DNA of 13,735 bases from an uncultured Angelakisella sp. GTDB lineage: Bacteria > Bacillota > Clostridia > Oscillospirales > Ruminococcaceae. This document shows, piece after piece, positions 1 to 6,471 of the stretch. The stretch is taken from the NCBI GenBank assembly GCA_937914895.1, contig CALGIL010000190.1:1-13735 (forward strand). The letters are read 5' to 3'. Within the stretch, counting starts at the first letter, position 1; each line of letters starts with the position of its first letter. Position numbers and translations under genes: made by a program. The notes under the pieces were generated by a model, which did no database searches, had not been told where the DNA came from, and was given only the letters and a program-made list of their open reading frames with translations.

Positions 1-9
1 GTTCTCGGG

Positions 10-42
10 ACCCGCTCGGAATCTTTGATTCCGTTAGCGGGT
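10..42. repeat. Imperfect inverted repeat (strong hairpin) at the left edge
   Basis: ACCCGCT+CGGAATC pairs with GATTCCG+AGCGGGT across a TTT loop, with a two-base TT bulge at 34-35. That gives 14 paired bases. On the minus strand it begins almost exactly where transcription from the adjacent TATAAT box (49-54) should start, so it would form the 5' end of a leftward transcript. It has no T-run on either side, so it is not a normal terminator. It does not match an RNA family I can recognise. Confidence 0.6.
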
Positions 43-48
43 GAGGTT

Positions 49-57
49 ATTATAACA
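49..57 (-). promoter_or_regulatory. Probable extended -10 promoter reading left out of the window
   Basis: On the minus strand the sequence is TGT-TATAAT: a perfect -10 box with the TGn extension. No good -35 hexamer lies 16-18 bases upstream (the position holds GGGAAG), as is common for extended -10 promoters. The predicted start is near base 42. It lies beyond the flavin reductase terminator, so it probably starts the next leftward gene outside the window. Confidence 0.45.
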
Positions 58-148
58 GACAAAACTTTAATCTTCCCTGAAAAACACAAGCTTTTTACAC
101 GCAAACCATACGCAGAAGGCGGGGCGGGGGCTGCAAAGCTGCTTTTGG

Positions 149-184
149 GCAGAAGAGAAGCCGCGATGTTCAACATCGCGGCTT
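149..184 (-). terminator. Terminator of the flavin reductase unit
   Basis: A 13-bp perfect arm pair (158-170 with 172-184, AAGCCGCGATGTT and its complement) forms a GC-rich stem. Read leftward it is followed by a moderately T-rich tail (CTCTTCT). It begins about 36 bases after the flavin reductase stop codon, which suits rho-independent termination. The tail is imperfect, so efficiency is uncertain. Confidence 0.65.
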
Positions 185-219
185 TCCACAGCGCATTCTG
201 TTTTGGGGCAGGGGAGTGC

Positions 220-789
220 CTACTTCATAAAGCGGTTTCCGCTGCTCCAGGCCTGGCCGACCTTTTCGCCAAGCTTGTAATAGCCGTTTTGGAAGGGGTC
301 AAAGGCAAAGGCCCCCACCTTGGCGGGGTCGATTTTGCCATGGGCGTCCAGCACCCTTTCGTCGGCCAGCACGTCCAGAATCTCTCCCACCACCCGAAAG
401 CCGCCGCCCTGGGTCTGGATTTCGGCCACCTTGCATTCCAGGGTGACGGGGAACTCCTGGATGACGGGCGCATCCACCTTCTGGCTTTTGACGGCGTGCA
501 GGCCGCTGCGCGCAAACTTGTCCGCCAGTTTGTTGCCGCTGGCAATGCCGAAAAAGTCCGCCTGGTCCAGGTGGTCCACATCGGCGACGCTGATGGTAAA
601 GGCGCCCTTTAATTTAATGTTCCTGGCCGTTTTGTGGCCCTCGCTGATGTTCAGGGCCACCTGGTTGTTTTCGCAGATGCCGCCCCAGGCCATGTTCATC
701 ACATCCACGGTGCCGTTTTCGTCATAGGTGGCAATCATCAAAACGGGCATGGGGTACAGATAGGGGTGGACGCCAAGGCTCTTTTTCAT
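220..789 (-). CDS. Flavin reductase-like, FMN-binding split-barrel protein
   Basis: A 189-aa soluble protein of the flavin reductase-like (FMN-binding split barrel) family. Members bind FMN and either reduce flavin with NAD(P)H or act as small flavoproteins in anaerobes; the donor and partner here are unknown. Family signs are the N-terminal PYLYPMPVLMIATYDENG strand-turn-strand (about residues 9-26), a GxxCENN(Q)VAL segment, the GHKTARNI helix and the SVADVDHLDQADFFGIASG stretch, all typical of this fold. The ATG at 789 has GGAGG eight bases upstream and the stop is TAG. It follows the EamA transporter by 46 bases on the same strand, so the two are probably co-transcribed and end at the hairpin at 158-184. 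The family assignment is firm; the specific reaction is not. Confidence 0.85.
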   Translation of the reverse strand: MKKSLGVHPYLYPMPVLMIATYDENGTVDVMNMAWGGICENNQVALNISEGHKTARNIKLKGAFTISVADVDHLDQADFFGIASGNKLADKFARSGLHAVKSQKVDAPVIQEFPVTLECKVAEIQTQGGGFRVVGEILDVLADERVLDAHGKIDPAKVGAFAFDPFQNGYYKLGEKVGQAWSSGNRFMK

Positions 790-835
790 GGTTGGTAACC
801 TCCGTTTCGGTCTGGCTGATCTCTTGTAAGAACGA

Positions 836-1696
836 TTATAATAACAGGCTCAGGGTCCCCGCCACAATCAGGGCGAGGCCCGCCCGGGGCCGTTTGTTCA
901 TCTTTTCGCGGAGCACAAGGCGGCCGAAGGCCACCGTAATCAAAATGCTCAGTTTGTCAATGGGCACCACCACGCTGGCGGGCCCCAGCTGCAGGGCGCG
1001 GTAAAAGCAAAGCCACGAAAGCCCCGTGGCAAGGCCGGACAGTGCGATAAACCCCCAGCTTCGCCTGTCGATGTCCCCGATTTCGTGCTGTTTGCCCTGC
1101 AAAAAGACAATAAGCCAGGCCATGACCAGGACGACCATGGTCCGGATTGCCGTCCCAAGGTTGGATTCCACTCCCGCAATGCCCACCTTGCCCAAAATGG
1201 CCGTCAGGCTTGCAAAGACCGCCGACAAAACGGCATAGACCAGCCATTTGTGCCCCTCCGCGCCGGCCGTGCCGGTCTCCTTGGGCTCGATCATCAAATA
1301 GGTGCCCGCGCCGATGAGGACCATGGCCGCCGCCTTCAGCCAGGTCAGCCCCTCGCCCAGCAGCAAAAAGGACAGCAGCATGGTCAAAACGGTGCTGGAC
1401 TTATCCACGGGGACCACCTTGTTGATGTCCCCCAGCTGCAGCGCGCGAAAGTAGCACAGCCACGACCCGCCCGTGGCCAGCCCCGACAGGACCAGAAAGA
1501 CAAGGCTTTTGGGTTCAATGCTTGCGATGCCGTGCTGGGAGCCCACGATAAAGACCATGAGCCAGGCAAATACGGCCACCACAATGGTCCGCAAAGCGGT
1601 TGCCAAATTGGAATCGGTGTGCTTAATGCCGATTTTCGCCAGGATGGACATCACCCCGGCAAAGAACGCGGAGCCCAGAGCATACAATATCCACAT
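836..1696 (-). CDS. EamA/DMT-superfamily transporter with two near-identical halves
   Basis: A 286-aa integral membrane protein with about ten hydrophobic segments, of the drug/metabolite transporter superfamily (EamA domain). The substrate cannot be told from sequence. The protein is two copies of one roughly 140-aa unit. The first half begins MWILYALGSAFFAG and the second KWLVYAVLSAVFAS. Each then carries an R-T-x-V-V segment, LSGLATGxSWLC(Y/F)(F/Y)RALQLG and VVP(V/I)DK. I chose the ATG at 1696 because GGGAGAG lies six bases upstream; an upstream TTG at 1714 has no such site. A sigma-A-like promoter at 1775-1803 lies in front. The stop is followed after 46 bases by the flavin reductase gene, so the two likely share an mRNA. 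No frameshift or stop interrupts either half. Confidence 0.88.
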   Translation of the reverse strand: MWILYALGSAFFAGVMSILAKIGIKHTDSNLATALRTIVVAVFAWLMVFIVGSQHGIASIEPKSLVFLVLSGLATGGSWLCYFRALQLGDINKVVPVDKSSTVLTMLLSFLLLGEGLTWLKAAAMVLIGAGTYLMIEPKETGTAGAEGHKWLVYAVLSAVFASLTAILGKVGIAGVESNLGTAIRTMVVLVMAWLIVFLQGKQHEIGDIDRRSWGFIALSGLATGLSWLCFYRALQLGPASVVVPIDKLSILITVAFGRLVLREKMNKRPRAGLALIVAGTLSLLL

Positions 1697-1774
1697 AGCG
1701 GTCTCTCCCAACAATAGTGCTTAATTAGAAGCGGGGTTGTACTGACTTTTTGTCCAGCCTTAGCCTACATCCTG

Positions 1775-1803
1775 ATTATACACCCCCCGGTGCCCCAAAG
1801 CAA
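1775..1803 (-). promoter_or_regulatory. Sigma-A promoter of the transporter/flavin reductase unit
   Basis: On the minus strand TTGCTT (1803-1798), a 17-base spacer and a perfect TATAAT (1780-1775). The predicted start is near 1768, leaving a leader of about 72 bases before the ATG at 1696. I see no recognisable riboswitch in that leader, only short weak hairpins. Confidence 0.6.
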
Positions 1804-1898
1804 TTCGCGGGGGAGGGTTTGCCTGTGGGTGCGGCCGGGGGACCCTGTCCGTACAGAGTGCGGCCCCGGGGCAGGGCGTCCGGTCCGGCAGAACCCCC

Positions 1899-1927
1899 TT
1901 GACAAAAGCGGGTGGAAGCATTAAACT
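1899..1927 (+). promoter_or_regulatory. Sigma-A promoter of DUF3793-flavodoxin
   Basis: A perfect TTGACA (1899-1904), a 17-base spacer and TAAACT (1922-1927). It is the best housekeeping promoter in the window. The predicted start is near 1934, which falls inside the TAGTTA repeat at 1932-1947. Transcription would run through DUF3793 and flavodoxin. Confidence 0.7.
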
Positions 1928-1931
1928 GTGG

Positions 1932-1948
1932 TAGTTAGCCATAGTTAA
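1932..1948. promoter_or_regulatory. Candidate operator at the DUF3793 transcription start
   Basis: TAGTTA occurs twice, at 1932 and 1942, exactly ten bases apart (one helical turn). The same stretch reads as an inverted GTTA-N8-TAAC (1933-1948). It overlaps the predicted start site, a classic repressor position. The GTTAGCC core partly resembles DtxR/IdeR-type metal-responsive operators, but the match is incomplete and the regulator is unknown. Confidence 0.35.
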
Positions 1949-2021
1949 CCGTCTGCCTTATCCCATGGAAAGCCGCCCCAAAGGCGGGCGCCGCAAAAGG
2001 CACAGAATGCGGGAGGTACAA

Positions 2022-2579
2022 ATGCCGGAGGACCTGGTCGTCAGATACTGCGCCCCCACCCTGGCCGGGATTAAAACCGGAAGTCTGTTTTCCTGTGGGT
2101 TTACCTCCCGGGAGGAGCTGAGGGCGGACATCCGCGGGCTCAACCGGACCCTTGCCCCCAAGGGGCTGCGCGCCGTGCCCCTGCGCTGCTCCGGGAATCG
2201 GGCGCTCATCTACCTGTTCCGACCCATCAGCCTGGGGCGGGACCTGTCCCACGCCGACGCAGCCTGCCTGCTTCGGCGCGCCGGGTATGAAAGCACAAAA
2301 TCCGGCCACTGCATCCTCCGCCTGATGGAAAGACTGAGCCGGCAGGAGGACTTCCCCCACGAAATCGGCCTGTTCCTTGGCTATCCGCCGGAGGACGTGC
2401 GCGGTTTTATCGAAAACGGCGCCAGGAATTTTAAATGCCAGGGCTGCTGGAAGGTCTATGGCGACGAAGACGCGGCCAAAAAGCGCTTTGCGCAGTACCA
2501 AAAGTGCACGGCGGTCTATTGCCGGCACTGGAACCACGGAAAAACAATCGCACAGCTTGCTGTGCCTGTTTTAAAATAA
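2022..2579 (+). CDS. DUF3793 family protein
   Basis: A 185-aa soluble protein of the DUF3793 family, common in Clostridia and without a proven biochemical function. The family core is clear: LVVRYCAPTLAGIKTGSLFSC near the N-terminus (residues 5-25), HEIGLFLGYPPEDVRGFI at 113-130, then CQGCWKVYGDE and a YQKCTAVY motif with Cys139, Cys142 and Cys162. The spaced cysteines suggest metal or thiol chemistry, but this is inference. I chose ATG 2022 because GGGAGG at 2011-2016 precedes it by five bases and the protein then starts like its relatives; ATGs at 1965 and 2007 would add a basic tail unlike the family. Flavodoxin starts 25 bases after the stop, a recurrent pairing that suggests a shared redox or iron-related role. 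Confidence 0.88.
   Translation: MPEDLVVRYCAPTLAGIKTGSLFSCGFTSREELRADIRGLNRTLAPKGLRAVPLRCSGNRALIYLFRPISLGRDLSHADAACLLRRAGYESTKSGHCILRLMERLSRQEDFPHEIGLFLGYPPEDVRGFIENGARNFKCQGCWKVYGDEDAAKKRFAQYQKCTAVYCRHWNHGKTIAQLAVPVLK
2550..2572 (+). terminator. Weak hairpin overlapping the 3' end of DUF3793
   Basis: GCACAG-CTTG-CTGTGC followed by CTGTTTT forms a small intrinsic-terminator-like element inside the last codons. The stem has only six pairs. It may reduce read-through into flavodoxin or protect the upstream mRNA end. It may also be chance. Confidence 0.25.
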
Positions 2580-2604
2580 CAAGACAAGCGGGGTGTCATG
2601 ACAG

Positions 2605-3030
2605 ATGAAAAAGATTGCGGTGGTTTATTGGAGCGGTACCGGCAACACCGAGGCCATGGCTTCGGCGGTGGCGGAGGGTGCCCAGGCGGCGGGGGCCCAG
2701 GCGGTTTTGCTGACTCCCTCCCAATTTGACGCGTCCATGGTGGAAAGCTATGACGCCATTGCCTTCGGCTGTCCGTCCATGGGGGTGGAGGTGCTGGAGG
2801 AAAGCGAGTTTGAGCCCATGTTTTCCGCCTGCGCGCCCAAGCTTTCCGGCAAGCCCATCGCCCTGTTCGGCTCCTACGGCTGGGGCGACGGCGAATGGAT
2901 GCACAACTGGGAGGCCGACTGCGACGGTGCCGGGGCAAAGCGGGTTTGTGACAGCGTCATTTGCAACGAAGCGCCGGACGAAGCGGCACAGGAGGCCTGC
3001 CGGGCCCTGGGCGCCGCCCTGGCGCAGTAA
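2605..3030 (+). CDS. Short-chain flavodoxin
   Basis: A 141-aa FMN-binding electron carrier of the short-chain flavodoxin type; it replaces or supplements ferredoxin in low-potential electron transfer in the cytoplasm. The phosphate-binding loop SGTGNTE is at residues 10-16. The first isoalloxazine loop GCPSMG is at 55-60 and the second, SYGWGDGEWM, at 90-99. Length matches clostridial flavodoxins (about 137-142 aa). The ATG at 2605 has only a weak GCGGGG site about ten bases upstream, so translation may be partly coupled to DUF3793, whose stop is 25 bases away. The gene is followed by two strong hairpins, so the transcript likely ends at about 3208. The partner enzyme is not evident nearby. 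Confidence 0.92.
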   Translation: MKKIAVVYWSGTGNTEAMASAVAEGAQAAGAQAVLLTPSQFDASMVESYDAIAFGCPSMGVEVLEESEFEPMFSACAPKLSGKPIALFGSYGWGDGEWMHNWEADCDGAGAKRVCDSVICNEAPDEAAQEACRALGAALAQ

Positions 3031-3070
3031 AAAAGAACGGCCGGCGGTGCCGGAAAGACACAAAATTTTT

Positions 3071-3149
3071 GCGCAGAAAACCTCCCTTTGCCCAGGCGGT
3101 GCGGGTTTGCGGACCTTGCCCAGGCGGCAAAAGGGAGGTTTTGCCGCGC
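3071..3149. repeat. Large stem-loop downstream of flavodoxin
   Basis: AAAACCTCCC (3077-3086) pairs with GGGAGGTTTT (3133-3142). The pairing extends inward (TTTGCC with GGCAAAA, one bulge) and outward (GCGC at 3071 with GCGC at 3146). The long inner region can fold further. Read rightward the arm ends in TTTT but then GC-rich sequence, so it may be a partial terminator, an mRNA 3' protector or part of a structured RNA. Confidence 0.55.
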
Positions 3150-3153
3150 AAGG

Positions 3154-3208
3154 GGGCCGCAAAGGCTCCCGAGGTCCTTAAGGGGACGGCGCGGCCCTCT
3201 TTTTTTCT
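3154..3208 (+). terminator. Intrinsic terminator of DUF3793-flavodoxin
   Basis: GGGCCGC (3154-3160) pairs with GCGGCCC (3191-3197), followed at once by TCTTTTTTTCT. The loop holds a second small stem (GTCC/GGAC around TTAAGG), giving a branched hairpin. The T-run is the best on the plus strand in this part, so this is probably the main end of the transcript before rpoN. Confidence 0.7.
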
Positions 3209-3215
3209 CCCCGGG

Positions 3216-3231
3216 TTTATGGTAACATAAA
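3216..3231. promoter_or_regulatory. Palindrome overlapping a possible extended -10 promoter of rpoN
   Basis: TTTATG-GTAA-CATAAA is a perfect 6-bp dyad with a four-base centre. It contains TGG-TAACAT (3220-3228), which fits an extended -10 box and would start rpoN transcription near 3235. No good -35 is seen because the upstream sequence is the preceding terminator. A regulator bound to the dyad would block the promoter; this is inference. Confidence 0.35.
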
Positions 3232-3273
3232 GGGGTGTAAGAGGGGCCGCAATAAGAGCAGAGGGGATTTGGC

Positions 3274-4662
3274 ATGGATCAGAGCATGGCGCAGCAGCTT
3301 CGCATCGAACAAAAACAACAGCTTATTTTAAGCGCCGGGATGCTTCAGTCCCTGGAGATCCTGCGCATGCCCCTATGGGAGCTCAAGGAGCTGATCTCCC
3401 AAAGCATCTCCGAAAACCCCCTGCTAGAGTTTGAGGAGGCGGACCCCGCCGGGGACCTTCCCGCGGCCGCATCCCCGCCCCCCCAGGAGGACACCGCGGA
3501 TGACGAGGCCGCCGACGTGCCCTCCCCCGTGCGGGAGTTTGACAGCATCTGGAAGACAGCCGCCCCCGAAGGGCTGGACCCCCTGGCCCTGCAAAGCAGG
3601 GAGATCTCCTTTGCCGACCTGCTGCTGGAGCAGATCGGCACCCAGCCGGTGGCGGGCCGGATTAAGCCCCTTTGCCAGTATTTGGTCTATTGCCTCAACC
3701 GGCGGGGTTACCTGGCGGAGGACCCCCGGGACATCGCCGAGGAGCTGGGCGTCCCCCTGTTTGACGTGATGCAGGCGCTGTACCTGCTGCAAAGCCTATC
3801 CCCGGCGGGGGTGGGCGCGCAAAACCTGCAGGAATGCCTGATTTTGCAGCTGGCGGCGGGCCCCCATTTTAATTCTCACACCATCAGGCTGGTCAAAGAG
3901 GGCCTGCCGCTGCTGGCGCAGAATAACCTTCCCGCCATTACAAAGCTGCTGGGCACGGACAAAAAAACCGCCCAGGCCACCTGTGACACCATCCGCGGCC
4001 TCAACCCCATTCCCTCCCAGGGGTACTACACCGGCGAAACCGCCGCCCCCGTCATCCCGGACGCCGTCATCGAACGGGAGGGGGACGTGGTGCACATCAC
4101 CATGAACGACCGGGTTTTGCCCAGGCTGGAGCTGAACACCCACTACTGCCAGCTGCTGGAGCAAACGTCGGACGCCCCCACCAAAGAATATTTGCAGGCC
4201 CACCTGCAGGGCGCCAACACCCTGATCCACTCGGTGCAAAGCCGGGGGAAAACCCTGGTGCGCATTCTGGGCGAGGTGGTGCGGCGCCAGCCCCGCTATT
4301 TTTTGGACGGACAGGTTTTGGAGCCCATGCTCATGTCCGAAATTGCGGAGGCGCTGGACCTGCACACCTCCACGGTCAGCCGGGCCGTGCAGGGCAAGTA
4401 CATCTCCTGCGCCGGCGGCGTGGTGGCGTTAAAGTCCCTGTTTTCGGCCGGCATACGCAGCCAGTCGGGCAGCGCGCTGGCGCCGTCCACCATCAAGGCG
4501 CGCATTCAAAAGCTCATTGACGCCGAGGCAAAATCCGCCCCCCTTTCCGACGAGGACATCCGTTCGGCCCTGCAGCTTTCCCACATTGAGCTTTCCCGCC
4601 GCACGGTGGCAAAATATCGGGAGGAAATGGGCATTCCCGCCTCCTCCGGGCGCCGCCGCTGA
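3274..4662 (+). CDS. rpoN: RNA polymerase sigma-54 factor RpoN
   Basis: A 462-aa sigma-54 factor. It directs RNA polymerase to -24/-12 (GG-N10-GC) promoters, which open only with an AAA+ activator. Region I, the activator-contact segment, is at about residues 15-55 (LSAGMLQSLEILRMPLWELKELISQ... SENPLLEFEE). An acidic, proline-rich linker follows at about 55-90, then the core-binding domain. The helix-turn-helix lies around MLMSEIAEALDLHTSTVSRAVQGKY. The RpoN box is SRRTVAKYREEMG at 441-453; the usual first residue is Ala, here Ser. Length is normal (about 430-480). ATG 3274 has GAGGGG seven bases upstream; a second ATG at 3286 is less well placed. It sits about 4 kb from an AAA+ activator gene and three sigma-54-type promoters, so it probably serves that locus among others. 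Confidence 0.97.
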   Translation: MDQSMAQQLRIEQKQQLILSAGMLQSLEILRMPLWELKELISQSISENPLLEFEEADPAGDLPAAASPPPQEDTADDEAADVPSPVREFDSIWKTAAPEGLDPLALQSREISFADLLLEQIGTQPVAGRIKPLCQYLVYCLNRRGYLAEDPRDIAEELGVPLFDVMQALYLLQSLSPAGVGAQNLQECLILQLAAGPHFNSHTIRLVKEGLPLLAQNNLPAITKLLGTDKKTAQATCDTIRGLNPIPSQGYYTGETAAPVIPDAVIEREGDVVHITMNDRVLPRLELNTHYCQLLEQTSDAPTKEYLQAHLQGANTLIHSVQSRGKTLVRILGEVVRRQPRYFLDGQVLEPMLMSEIAEALDLHTSTVSRAVQGKYISCAGGVVALKSLFSAGIRSQSGSALAPSTIKARIQKLIDAEAKSAPLSDEDIRSALQLSHIELSRRTVAKYREEMGIPASSGRRR

Positions 4663-4683
4663 CAAAACCGGCTGGATAAAAAA

Positions 4684-4740
4684 CACACCCCTTGGATGAA
4701 ACAGGCTGTTACGCTGTTTCACGCCAAGGGGTGCGTTTTT
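4684..4740. terminator. Bidirectional terminator between rpoN and the aldo/keto reductase gene
   Basis: CACCCCTTGG (4686-4695) pairs with CCAAGGGGTG (4724-4733), and inside it GAAACAG pairs with CTGTTTC around a nine-base loop. A T-run follows on the plus strand (TTTTT at 4736-4740), and an A-run precedes it (4678-4683), which is a T-run for minus-strand transcription. It serves both converging genes. Confidence 0.9.
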
Positions 4741-4757
4741 AGTGGGCTGTGCCGGTC

Positions 4758-5621
4758 CTACATAAACTTTCCAATGTACATCCCGGAAAATCCGATGGGG
4801 GGGAACTGGGCAATGGCGCACATATCCTCTTCGGTAATGGCAAAATCAAAAATTTGCATATTTTCGGCCAACTGTTCTTCCGTGATACCCTTGGGCAGCG
4901 GAAGAGCGCCCTTTTGCACGGCCCACCGCAGACAGATCTGCGCCGGCGACTTGCCGTACTTGGCGGCGATTTCCCCAAGGACGGGGTCGGCCAGCACCTG
5001 GCCGCTGCCCAGGGGGCTCCACCCCTGCACAACGATGTGATGCTCCTGGCACCAGGTCACGGTTTCCGGCTGGGCAATGCCCGGATGGTGCTCGATCTGG
5101 TTGACCACGGGGAGGATTTTGGCGCTTTCCAGCAGGGCCTCCAGATACTTGGGTGAAAAGTTGCTGACGCCGATGGATTTGACCAATCCTTTTTCCACCA
5201 TGCGCTCCATGACCTGCCACTCCAGAGCGTTAAGCTCCTTCCAGTCCTTGGGGTGCAGCCGCTGGGAATACGGCCAGTGGATGAGAAGAAGATCCACATA
5301 GTCCAGTGCCAGCCGTTCCATAGAGCCCATGATCTCCGACACAAAGGTCTGTTCCGAGGGCTCTTCTGTATACAGCTTTGTGGCAACAAACAACTCCTCG
5401 CGGGGAATGCCGCAATTTCGAACGGCTTTGCCTACGCTGGCCTCATTTCCGTAATACGAAGCGGTGTCCACATAGCGGTAGCCGACCTCAAAGGCCTTCA
5501 TCACACTGGCGTAGGTTTCATCCCCATCCGGGGTCTTCCAGGTCCCGAATCCAACACAGGGAACCGTGCGTCCATCGTTCATCGTATAGCGGTCTTGTAC
5601 ACTGTTCATACTGTTGTTCAT
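4758..5621 (-). CDS. Aldo/keto reductase, last gene of the PTS operon
   Basis: A 287-aa soluble NAD(P)H-dependent aldo/keto reductase, reducing an aldehyde or ketone to an alcohol on a TIM barrel. The catalytic tetrad is complete: Asp52, Tyr57 (DTASYYGNE), Lys82 (FVATKLY) and His115 (LLLIHWP). The GVSNF strand, the QIEHHP segment, WSPLGSG and the PLPKGITEEQLAEN cofactor loop are also present, as in the prostaglandin F synthase/2,5-diketogluconate reductase-like branch (AKR5-type). ATG 5621 has GGAGG about seven bases upstream. It begins 19 bases after the EIID stop, so it is translated from the PTS mRNA. That context suggests it acts on a carbonyl compound from sugar breakdown. These enzymes are promiscuous, so the substrate cannot be read from sequence. 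The terminator at 4684-4740 ends the operon. Confidence 0.93.
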   Translation of the reverse strand: MNNSMNSVQDRYTMNDGRTVPCVGFGTWKTPDGDETYASVMKAFEVGYRYVDTASYYGNEASVGKAVRNCGIPREELFVATKLYTEEPSEQTFVSEIMGSMERLALDYVDLLLIHWPYSQRLHPKDWKELNALEWQVMERMVEKGLVKSIGVSNFSPKYLEALLESAKILPVVNQIEHHPGIAQPETVTWCQEHHIVVQGWSPLGSGQVLADPVLGEIAAKYGKSPAQICLRWAVQKGALPLPKGITEEQLAENMQIFDFAITEEDMCAIAQFPPIGFSGMYIGKFM

Positions 5622-5640
5622 GGTTTACCTCCGATTCGCC

Positions 5641-6471
5641 TTAGAATATGCCGACCAACGCCCCCAGAATGGACAAAGCAAAAATGCCCACCGTAATCCA
5701 AATGACGCTGACCTTTTTTTGCAGCAGCTTCATGGTGCCTAATGTGAGTAGAACTGATAAAAGCCCGGGCATAATCCCATCAAGGGCATCGGTCAAGGGC
5801 ACCGCTTCTACCCCGGCGCCCAGCACCACAGCCAGGGGGACGTTGACCGTTTTGGCCACCATGGCGCCAATCATGGTCAACCCCATAATGGTAGCACCTT
5901 TAATGAGCAGGTCGATGATGCCGTTGTCAAACGCCTTTTCAATGATGGTGGAGCCCATTTTGTAGGATGCAAAAAGCAGATAGTACCTGCCGACAAAGGA
6001 AGGCAGGTTAAACAGGAGCAGGAAAAGGATAAAGCCCAAGGGACTTCCCTGCATGGCCATGGGAAGGGTGATGCCTGTTACCACTACCCGCCAGGCAATG
6101 AGAAAAATAGAATCGCCAATGCCCGACAAGGGCCCTTGGATGGCCGCTTTTACAGCGTTGATGGACGAGGTGTCAAAGTTGGGGTCTTCGGCCGCCTTTT
6201 TTTCCAGGGAGGCAAAAAGCCCCATGCCCGTCGTAATGATGTACGCTGTGATGTTAAAGAACACACCATGGCGTTTCAGCGCGTCAAGACGCTGTTCCTT
6301 TTGCTCCTTGTGGGGGTACAGCCAGCGGATGAAATCATACATGCCCCACTGCAGCCCAATACCCTCCTGCCGATCGTATGAAAAACAAAGCCCATACGCG
6401 TTGGAACGCCAATACATCCGGTTAAGATGGGTGATTTCTTCCTTGCTAAGGCCTTCCTTCAGCTTGCTCAT
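5641..6471 (-). CDS. PTS mannose/fructose/sorbose-family EIID
   Basis: A 276-aa membrane component of a mannose-family phosphotransferase permease; EIID with EIIC forms the sugar channel. The soluble N-terminal part (KLSKEE.. NRMYWRSNAYG ... GMYDFIRWLYP) is followed by KRHGVFFNITAYI and by the family signature GPLSGIGDS at residues 113-121. Several hydrophobic helices follow to the C-terminus. Length is typical (about 270-300). The ATG at 6471 overlaps the EIIC stop as ATGA and has GGAGG upstream inside EIIC, so translation is coupled. The neighbours EIIB-EIIC-EIID are in the normal order. The sugar is not determined; members of this family carry mannose, fructose, sorbose, glucosamine and others. 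Confidence 0.96.
   Translation of the reverse strand: MSKLKEGLSKEEITHLNRMYWRSNAYGLCFSYDRQEGIGLQWGMYDFIRWLYPHKEQKEQRLDALKRHGVFFNITAYIITTGMGLFASLEKKAAEDPNFDTSSINAVKAAIQGPLSGIGDSIFLIAWRVVVTGITLPMAMQGSPLGFILFLLLFNLPSFVGRYYLLFASYKMGSTIIEKAFDNGIIDLLIKGATIMGLTMIGAMVAKTVNVPLAVVLGAGVEAVPLTDALDGIMPGLLSVLLTLGTMKLLQKKVSVIWITVGIFALSILGALVGIF

Noticed and set aside
1085..1717. Long open frame opposite the EamA transporter
   Set aside because: It is antisense to a clear membrane protein gene, is rich in Gln, His, Arg and Gly, and has no family resemblance; it is a shadow of GC-rich codon use.
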